From positions 496,001 through 560,000 of the forward strand of contig NZ_NSKC01000001.1 in NCBI RefSeq assembly GCF_002286985.1: 64,000 bases of DNA. Direction: 5' to 3'. The position numbers and the translations under genes were made by a program. Of this stretch, positions 58,858-64,000 are shown one piece after another. This DNA is from Halorubrum salipaludis. GTDB lineage: Archaea > Halobacteriota > Halobacteria > Halobacteriales > Haloferacaceae. Each line of letters starts with the position of its first letter. Within the stretch, counting starts at the first letter, position 1. The notes under the pieces were generated by a model. It had not been told where the DNA came from, searched no databases, and worked only from the letters and a program-made list of their open reading frames with translations.

Positions 58858-58945
58858 ACGCGGCCGAACGGGAGATTCGCTTATAAACGGGTGGGGGCAT
58901 CGATCCGGCCGGGACACCGAAGGCGGCCGAACTGGAGGGACGGTT

Positions 58946-60280
58946 TTACTCCCCCTCGCTGTACGTCTCGACCAGTTCACAGGCGGACTCGAAGACGGCG
59001 TCCGCCCGCTCGGGGTCGCGTGCCTCGGCGGTGACCCGGATGCGAGGCTCCGTTCCGCTCGCGCGCACGAGGAACCACGCGTCTCCGAGATCGACCCGGA
59101 CGCCGTCGAGGGTGTCGACGTCCTCGTAGTCGGCCTCGACGGCGTCGCCGATCCGCTCCATGACCGCCGCTTTCTCGCGAACCTCGAAGGTGGTTCTGCG
59201 GATTGGGTACCGCTCGATGTCGGCGACCTGCTCCGCGAGGGGCCCCGCGTCGGAAACGAGTTCGACCAGCTTCGCCGCCGCCAGCGGGCCGTCCGGACAG
59301 AGCGTGTCCTCGGGGAAGATCCACGCTCCGCTGGGCTCGCCGCCGAAGACGACGCCCTCCTCCGTGGTTCGCTCGGCGACGTACACGTCGCCGACGCGCG
59401 TCCGAACGACCTCCGCGCCGACTTCGGCGAGCGCGTCGGCCACGAGGAGGCTCGTGTCGACGGGGACGGCGACACGGTCCCCCGGACCGGCGGCGTCCCG
59501 GGCGAACAGCGCCAACAGGACGTCCCCCGGAACGAACTCCCCCTCGCCGGTGACGGCCATCATGCGGTCGGCGTCGCCGTCGTGGGCGATCCCGAGGTCG
59601 GCGTCGGTCGAGCCGACGGTCGCGGCGAGCGTCGAGCAGTTCTCCGCGGTCGGCTCGCTGGGTCGCCCCGGGAACCGCCCGTCCGGCTGGGCGTTGAGCG
59701 TCTCGACCGAACAGCCGATCGCCCCGAGCGCGTCGACGCTGACGCCCCCCGCCCCGTTGCCGAGGTCGACGACGACCGACGGCGGGTCCGCGACCTCGAC
59801 CGCGTCGGCGATCGCCTCGGCGTGGGCCGCCCGCGCCTCCGTCCGCGTCGACCGCGTGCCGAGGGCGTCCCAGGGCTGCCGGTCGAAGTCGGCGGCCCGG
59901 ATCCGCTCGACGAGGCGGTCCTGTCCGGACTGGTCGTACGCCTGTCCGGAGGGCTGCCACAGCTTGAGGCCGTTGTCCTGCGGGGGGTTGTGCGAGGCGG
60001 TCACCGCCACGCCGGCGTCGGCGTCCCACGTCGCGATCGCGCGGGCGACGGTCGGGGTCGAGGCGACGCCGACGTCGATCACGTCCGTCCCGCACTCGGT
60101 CAACCCCGCCGCCAGCGCGTCCACGAGCGTCGGGCCGCTGGTGCGCGCGTCCCGTCCGACGACGACCCGATCGGTCTCGCCCGCCAGCGCGCGCCCGACC
60201 GTCAGGGCGAGGTCGGCGTCGACCTCCTCGCCGACGCGCCCCCTGATACCGCTGGTTCCGAAGTACTCTCGCTCGGTCAT
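58946..60280 (-). CDS. glmM: Phosphohexomutase (phosphoglucosamine/phosphomannomutase type)
   Basis: A 444-residue alpha-D-phosphohexomutase that shifts phosphate between C6 and C1 of glucosamine, glucose or mannose phosphates. Diagnostic are YFGTSGIRGRVGE at the start, the phosphoserine loop VTASHNPPQDNG near residue 92, the metal loop AHDGDADRMMAV near 235, the sugar loop FGGEPSGAWIF near 320 and the phosphate-binding RASGTEPRIRV near 410. Archaeal enzymes are often bifunctional, so glmM is a family label. The ATG at 60280 has a CCATTTATACG TATA element about 30 bp upstream. It could link glucose-phosphate to surface-glycan precursors. Confidence 0.92.
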   Translation of the reverse strand: MTEREYFGTSGIRGRVGEEVDADLALTVGRALAGETDRVVVGRDARTSGPTLVDALAAGLTECGTDVIDVGVASTPTVARAIATWDADAGVAVTASHNPPQDNGLKLWQPSGQAYDQSGQDRLVERIRAADFDRQPWDALGTRSTRTEARAAHAEAIADAVEVADPPSVVVDLGNGAGGVSVDALGAIGCSVETLNAQPDGRFPGRPSEPTAENCSTLAATVGSTDADLGIAHDGDADRMMAVTGEGEFVPGDVLLALFARDAAGPGDRVAVPVDTSLLVADALAEVGAEVVRTRVGDVYVAERTTEEGVVFGGEPSGAWIFPEDTLCPDGPLAAAKLVELVSDAGPLAEQVADIERYPIRRTTFEVREKAAVMERIGDAVEADYEDVDTLDGVRVDLGDAWFLVRASGTEPRIRVTAEARDPERADAVFESACELVETYSEGE

Positions 60281-60400
60281 CGTCCGCCAATGCGGAAGCG
60301 CCTCGTATAAATGGTCACCACCGATGCGTCCGAGAGGCGACGCCTCCAAGCGGCGGTCGCCCGGAGCCCGTCCGCGGCGGGCTCGGTCGCGCGACTCGTC

Positions 60401-60613
60401 TCACTCTCCGTCGGTCTGCATGTACCCGTACACGGCCGCGCCGGTGGCGACGGTCGCGGACCCGACTCCGAGGACGACCAACAACACCACCTCGTCCACC
60501 ACGTCCGCGGCCGACAACACCATGAAGAGCGTCGAGGCGACGGCGACGCCGATCAGCAGGGCTCCGACGAGGGCACCCGCCCGGGAGAGGGACCTGATCC
60601 AGCGTCGGATCAT
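60401..60613 (-). CDS. Small two-span membrane protein (70 aa)
   Basis: A 70-residue protein: basic start MIRRWIRSLSRAG, a first helix (LVGALLIGVAVASTLFMVL), a short polar loop (SAADVVDEV), a second helix (VVLLVVLGVGSATVATGAAVYG) and a polar end. A clear TATA-like GTATTTATTC lies about 35 bp before the ATG at 60613. No family recognised. The shape suits a small membrane regulator or a subunit of a larger complex, without evidence for either. Confidence 0.65.
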   Translation of the reverse strand: MIRRWIRSLSRAGALVGALLIGVAVASTLFMVLSAADVVDEVVLLVVLGVGSATVATGAAVYGYMQTDGE

Positions 60614-60747
60614 CGTTATTTCTCCGGTTTCGATATGAATAGAATAAATACGACGGAATATGTCTCGCGATTTCGTGGGAAAGAAACCTGGATTTGGGGC
60701 CGAAAAGGCACTCACGGTGCCGATCCGCTCTTTCGTCTCGGGGTCGG

Positions 60748-61692
60748 TTACGCAGAGCGGCAGAACCGCCGCCAGAACGAGTGCGCGAACAGCTCGGCGG
60801 TCGTCCGGTCGCGAACGGCCCGGAGCCGGTCGGGGGTCGGCGTGGCGGTGCCGGCGAACGAGCGGAACGGCGCCGGCACGGCCCCGGGAAACGTCTGAAC
60901 GAAGTCCGTCCACGCCACGCCGCCCGGCCAGCGTCCGGCCTTGAGCACCCTCGAATTGAGCAGGTCGGCTGTCGGTATCTCCCCCTCGACGAGGGCGGCG
61001 AACGCCTCGTCGTCGACGACGCCGAACCCGGACGGCGTCCGCGGGAGGGGCGCGTGCCAGTCGAGTTCCGGCAGCAGCGGCACGTCGTACTCCCGGGCGT
61101 ACGCCCGGATCGGACGGGCGGTGTGTCGCCCGCGAGCCAGGGCGTTCAACGCGGCCGGATAGCCGGTCGTGTACCCGAGCGCGACGCCGAACGGCTCCCC
61201 CTCGACGCGTTCGAGGAAGCGACGGAGCCGCTCGTCGGGAAACCCGAGCCCCGGGAACAGCGGGTGAGCGGGCGCGACCCACGCGGCCTCCCGAGCGAGG
61301 GCACAGAGCTCGTCGAGCGAGCAGGCCCGCGCCGGCGGGCGGTCCTCGATTGGGAGTCCGCAGACCGTCACGTGGCTGTCGTCGGTCTCCACGGAGGTCT
61401 CGACCCCGTTGATGACCGCCCCGCGGCTGCCGCCCACCTCGAAGACGACGTGGGAGTCGAACCGATCGACCGCGCCGTCGCGGGCGGCGACGCGCTCGGC
61501 CAGGCGATCGAACCGGGCCGGGTCCGCCTGCCAGTGTTCGGTCCGAGTGAAGATCACGTCGAGGTTCGGCGGGGCGGCGCCGACCGTCGAGACGTAGTCC
61601 GCGTGATGGATCCCGTTGGTGTGTCCCCTGACCTCGCGTTCGGCCCGGTTCGAGTCCGCCGTGTGAGTGTGGTGACAGAGGATCGTCGGCAC
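60748..61692 (-). CDS. Putative PHP-like metal-dependent protein
   Basis: A 314-residue protein of uncertain family. The start PTILCHHTHTADS gives a clustered His motif as in PHP phosphoesterases. Later VINGVETSVETDDSHVTVCG and AAWVAPAHPLFPGLGF match the third and fourth PHP blocks (a Glu, then AHP), and LLPELDWHAPLPRTPSGFG could be the last Asp-x-His block. The C-terminal 60 residues are Arg/Ala-rich and helical. If PHP, it would hydrolyse a phosphoester; the substrate cannot be predicted. It is encoded divergently from the GH15 gene. Confidence 0.6.
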   Translation of the reverse strand: MPTILCHHTHTADSNRAEREVRGHTNGIHHADYVSTVGAAPPNLDVIFTRTEHWQADPARFDRLAERVAARDGAVDRFDSHVVFEVGGSRGAVINGVETSVETDDSHVTVCGLPIEDRPPARACSLDELCALAREAAWVAPAHPLFPGLGFPDERLRRFLERVEGEPFGVALGYTTGYPAALNALARGRHTARPIRAYAREYDVPLLPELDWHAPLPRTPSGFGVVDDEAFAALVEGEIPTADLLNSRVLKAGRWPGGVAWTDFVQTFPGAVPAPFRSFAGTATPTPDRLRAVRDRTTAELFAHSFWRRFCRSA

Positions 61693-61800
61693 GGCTGTGC
61701 TCCCGTTCTCTCACGTTGCGACGGGGGTGGACATAACCCTACCCCTAGCGGAACGCCCTTAGCGGAACGCTTTTTGAGCGGTTGCGCGTTGAGGCCGGTG

Positions 61801-61851
61801 ATGACACTTCGGCGTGGACGGGGGGCCTCCCGTCCGGAGAGACGGCGATGA
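61801..61851 (+). other. Possible 16-codon leader ORF overlapping the GH15 start
   Basis: ATG ACA CTT CGG begins at 61801, about 30 bp after a TATA-like CTTTTTGAGCGG, the spacing used for leaderless starts in this window. The frame codes for an Arg-rich 16-residue peptide and ends in TGA at 61849-61851, which overlaps the GH15 ATG (61848-61850) as ATGA. This would couple translation; it may also be chance. Confidence 0.35.
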
Positions 61852-63902
61852 CGGGGCCGAACGGGTCGTTCTCTCTCCGTCCGAGCGACAAAGACGCCAT
61901 CGTGAGTGCGCCGTTCGGCGGCGGTCGAAACGTGCTCGCGGCGGTCAACAAGTATCCCGGGGCCGGCTACCGGGGGTGGAACGGGACGCTGATCGAGGAG
62001 GTGTCGGCGTTTCGACTCGACGTCGAGCAGCTGTACGACATCCACGTGCTGTTGAGCCGGACCGATTCGGGGACCGTCCTCGACGTACGGAACGACGCCG
62101 TCGCGAGCACCGCCGGTTACGGCTCGAGCCGCGTTCCGGAGATCGAGATCCGCAACGAGTTCCGATTCCCCGACGGCGAGGCGGCGATCCTCGACCAGCG
62201 GGTGCTCGTCAGCCCGACCGCCCCGGCGCTTTTGATCGACAACCGTGCCCGCTTCGCGGACGAACGGGGCCACTCCCTCTTCACGCTCGCCAGCCTCGGC
62301 ATGGACGACCCCCGGACCGGCGACGACGTCGAGGAAGCGGTCCGCCGACACGAGGACGGCTACGACTTCGTCGTCGCGCACGACGGGGCCCGGTACCTGG
62401 CGATCGCTCAGCGCAACCCCGAGACCGGGCAGACCACCTTCGACGGCCAGCGGATCGGCCTCCAAGGCGTCGACTCCGGCCCCGACCGCAGCGCGTGGCA
62501 GGACCTCTACGTCGACGGCGACGGGAGCCTCACCGAGACGACCCGCCGCGAGGGGAAGGTCGACGCCGCGATCGGGCTCCACGCGGGGGCCGACACCGAC
62601 GTCCGGTGGACGACCGGCATCGGCTTCGGCGGGAGCGAGCGGGAGGCGATCGACAACGTCCGCTGGCCGTTGGACGCCGGGTACGAGCGTGAACGGACCA
62701 CGTTCGAGGCGTTCTGGGAGTCGTGGCACGAGACCCTCTCGAGTTCGCCCCCCGCGGACGCGACCGCCCGGGAGCTGTACGAGCTCTCCGTGACGAGCCT
62801 GAAGTGCGCACAGGACCGCCGCGGCGGCATCATCGCCGGGGCGTTCAAGCCGGAGCACTTCTCGTACCGCTACATCTGGCCGCGGGACCTCGTGATCATG
62901 ATACAGGCGCTCGCCGCGGTCGGAGCGACGCCCGAGGCCCGCCGCGCGCTCGACTGGCTCGACCACGTCCAGATCGACGACCACGCGACCGACGAGCGGG
63001 GGACCGACCGCTACGGCACGTGGTGGCAGAACTACTACGCGGACGGGAGCGACCACTGGCGGGAGCTCCAGCTCGACCAGGTCGGGGGGCCGATCTACGC
63101 CCACTGGCTCCTCTACGAGGAGACCGGAGACGACGCGCTCTTGGAGGCGCACTACCCCATGAGCCGCCGGGCGGCCGACTTCCTCCTCTCGTGGGACGAC
63201 GGCGGCTTCCCGAAGCGTCACCAGGACCCGTGGGAGGAGATCTGGGGCCACACCACCGAGGGCTCGGCGGCGGCGATCGCCGGCCTCCGATCGATGGCCG
63301 AGCTCGCCGAGGCGGCCGGCGACGACGCGTACGCCGAGCGCTGTCGCGAGCGCGCCGACGCGTGGGCGAGCAACTTCCGAGCGTACTGCTTCGAGGAAGA
63401 CGGGCTGTTGGGCGCCCACTACGTCACGGCGAGCGACCCCGAGTACGCGGACTCCCCGGCGGCGGACCGCCGCCCGGACGGGGCCGTTTTCATGGCGTAC
63501 TGGCCGTGGAACGTCGTTGCGGCCGACGACGAGACGATGCGCTCGACGCTCGAGCACGCCGACGGCCCGCCCTGGCGGGCCAAACGGACCCCGTGTCTGG
63601 GGCGGTACCCCGGCGACGACTACACGCCGACCGGCGTCGACGAGGACGGCGGCTGGCCCATCTGCGAGGCGTACGCCGACGTGGTCCGCTGGCAGGGCGG
63701 TCACGACCCGGACGCCGTCGCCGACTACCTCCACCACCACGCCCCCGAGTGGGCGACGAGCGCGAACCTGCTCCCCGAGCGCGTCGACGGGGCGGGTCGG
63801 TCGCGCTGGAACGCCAACCTGCTCTGGAGCCAAGCGGCCTACGTGCTGCTCGCCGAGAGCCTCCGGCGCGGCGAGCCGTACGGGATGGCGCCCGGCAAGT
63901 GA
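61848..63902 (+). CDS. Glycoside hydrolase family 15 (glucoamylase/trehalase type)
   Basis: A 684-residue GH15 enzyme without signal peptide, so cytoplasmic. The N-terminal 270 residues form the beta-sandwich found in prokaryotic glucoamylases (VLAAVNKYPGAGYRGWNGT). The (alpha/alpha)6 barrel has FSYRYIWPRDLVIMI near 345, general acid in DPWEEIWGHTTEG near 462, WPWNVVAAD and catalytic base in NLLPERVDG near 642. It would cut glucose from oligosaccharides or trehalose. The ATG at 61848 is chosen over an in-frame TTG at 61782; the only ATG at the leaderless position (61801) is out of frame. Probable partner of the secreted GH97 enzyme. Confidence 0.9.
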   Translation: MTGPNGSFSLRPSDKDAIVSAPFGGGRNVLAAVNKYPGAGYRGWNGTLIEEVSAFRLDVEQLYDIHVLLSRTDSGTVLDVRNDAVASTAGYGSSRVPEIEIRNEFRFPDGEAAILDQRVLVSPTAPALLIDNRARFADERGHSLFTLASLGMDDPRTGDDVEEAVRRHEDGYDFVVAHDGARYLAIAQRNPETGQTTFDGQRIGLQGVDSGPDRSAWQDLYVDGDGSLTETTRREGKVDAAIGLHAGADTDVRWTTGIGFGGSEREAIDNVRWPLDAGYERERTTFEAFWESWHETLSSSPPADATARELYELSVTSLKCAQDRRGGIIAGAFKPEHFSYRYIWPRDLVIMIQALAAVGATPEARRALDWLDHVQIDDHATDERGTDRYGTWWQNYYADGSDHWRELQLDQVGGPIYAHWLLYEETGDDALLEAHYPMSRRAADFLLSWDDGGFPKRHQDPWEEIWGHTTEGSAAAIAGLRSMAELAEAAGDDAYAERCRERADAWASNFRAYCFEEDGLLGAHYVTASDPEYADSPAADRRPDGAVFMAYWPWNVVAADDETMRSTLEHADGPPWRAKRTPCLGRYPGDDYTPTGVDEDGGWPICEAYADVVRWQGGHDPDAVADYLHHHAPEWATSANLLPERVDGAGRSRWNANLLWSQAAYVLLAESLRRGEPYGMAPGK

Positions 63903-64000
63903 GCGCAGGCGACGACGGGTCAGCCGAGGCAGGTGGGCGCGGGCGGCGAGGCGGCCGAGGCCGACCGCTATCGCGCCCGCCGGGCGAACAGCCGCGACAC
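63903..64000. other. Right edge of the window, no gene supported
   Basis: The last 98 bp are GC-rich with no start codon in good context on the plus strand. A leftward gene could end here (a possible stop at 63920-63922), but too little is visible to call it. Confidence 0.4.

Noticed and set aside
60694-61851. 385-codon plus-strand frame opposite the PHP-like gene
   Set aside because: Arg/Gly-rich shadow of the minus-strand gene; only its last 16 codons, after the ATG at 61801, are of interest as a possible leader.

Overview
The window is haloarchaeal DNA, most like Halorubrum or a close relative. It has very high GC, strongly acidic proteins, twin-arginine lipoproteins, archaeal signature genes (TFB, L10e, NucS, RNase Z, FAU-1, a GTPBP1-type GTPase, a COG1202 helicase), and many genes with a TATA element about 30 bp before the start codon, which suggests leaderless mRNAs. 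The genus is inferred; no rRNA is present.

Layout. 1-9.7 kb: DoxX proteins, an aldo/keto reductase, a creatininase-family amidohydrolase, an ABC exporter, RNase Z, a HIT protein and a ParA-like protein without P-loop lysines. 9.8-15.6 kb: TFB, an ACR3-like transporter, an HFX_2341-type regulator and a GTPBP1-type GTPase, with a perfect 18-bp hairpin between the last two. 15.7-23.6 kb: a complete dipeptide/oligopeptide ABC operon (binding protein, two permeases, two ATPases and a small membrane protein) read leftward; its binding protein appears circularly permuted. 23.6-34.6 kb: MptD, an MTA/SAH deaminase, a glycosyltransferase, a GMC oxidoreductase with its Tat-exported small subunit, an iron-type ABC permease, an epimerase, a surface protein with Ig-like repeats, and adenosylhomocysteinase. 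Two TTTAGG-N4-CCTAAA palindromes in the glycosyltransferase/oxidoreductase/permease block look like iron-responsive operators.

34.6-43.4 kb: a dispersed-repeat-like element, NucS, L10e and a helicase. A tRNA-Pro then abuts a low-GC island holding a 67-residue protein and a gene with three tandem PD-(D/E)XK-like domains, two of them catalytically decayed, with an in-frame TAA near its 5' end. A tRNA-Phe follows, with two extra copies of its 3' part, probably integration scars. 43.4-64 kb: small membrane and zinc-ribbon proteins, a cold-shock protein, ferredoxins, UspA, a ROK sugar kinase, a PrsW-type protease, FAU-1, a 1330-residue secreted GH97 alpha-glucosidase, a NifU-like protein, a phosphohexomutase and a GH15 glucoamylase-type enzyme.

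Working together: GH97 outside the cell, GH15, the ROK kinase and the phosphohexomutase form a plausible alpha-glucan to sugar-phosphate route. The MTA/SAH deaminase and adenosylhomocysteinase both serve S-adenosylmethionine by-product recycling. The ABC operon would supply peptides or a similar small solute.
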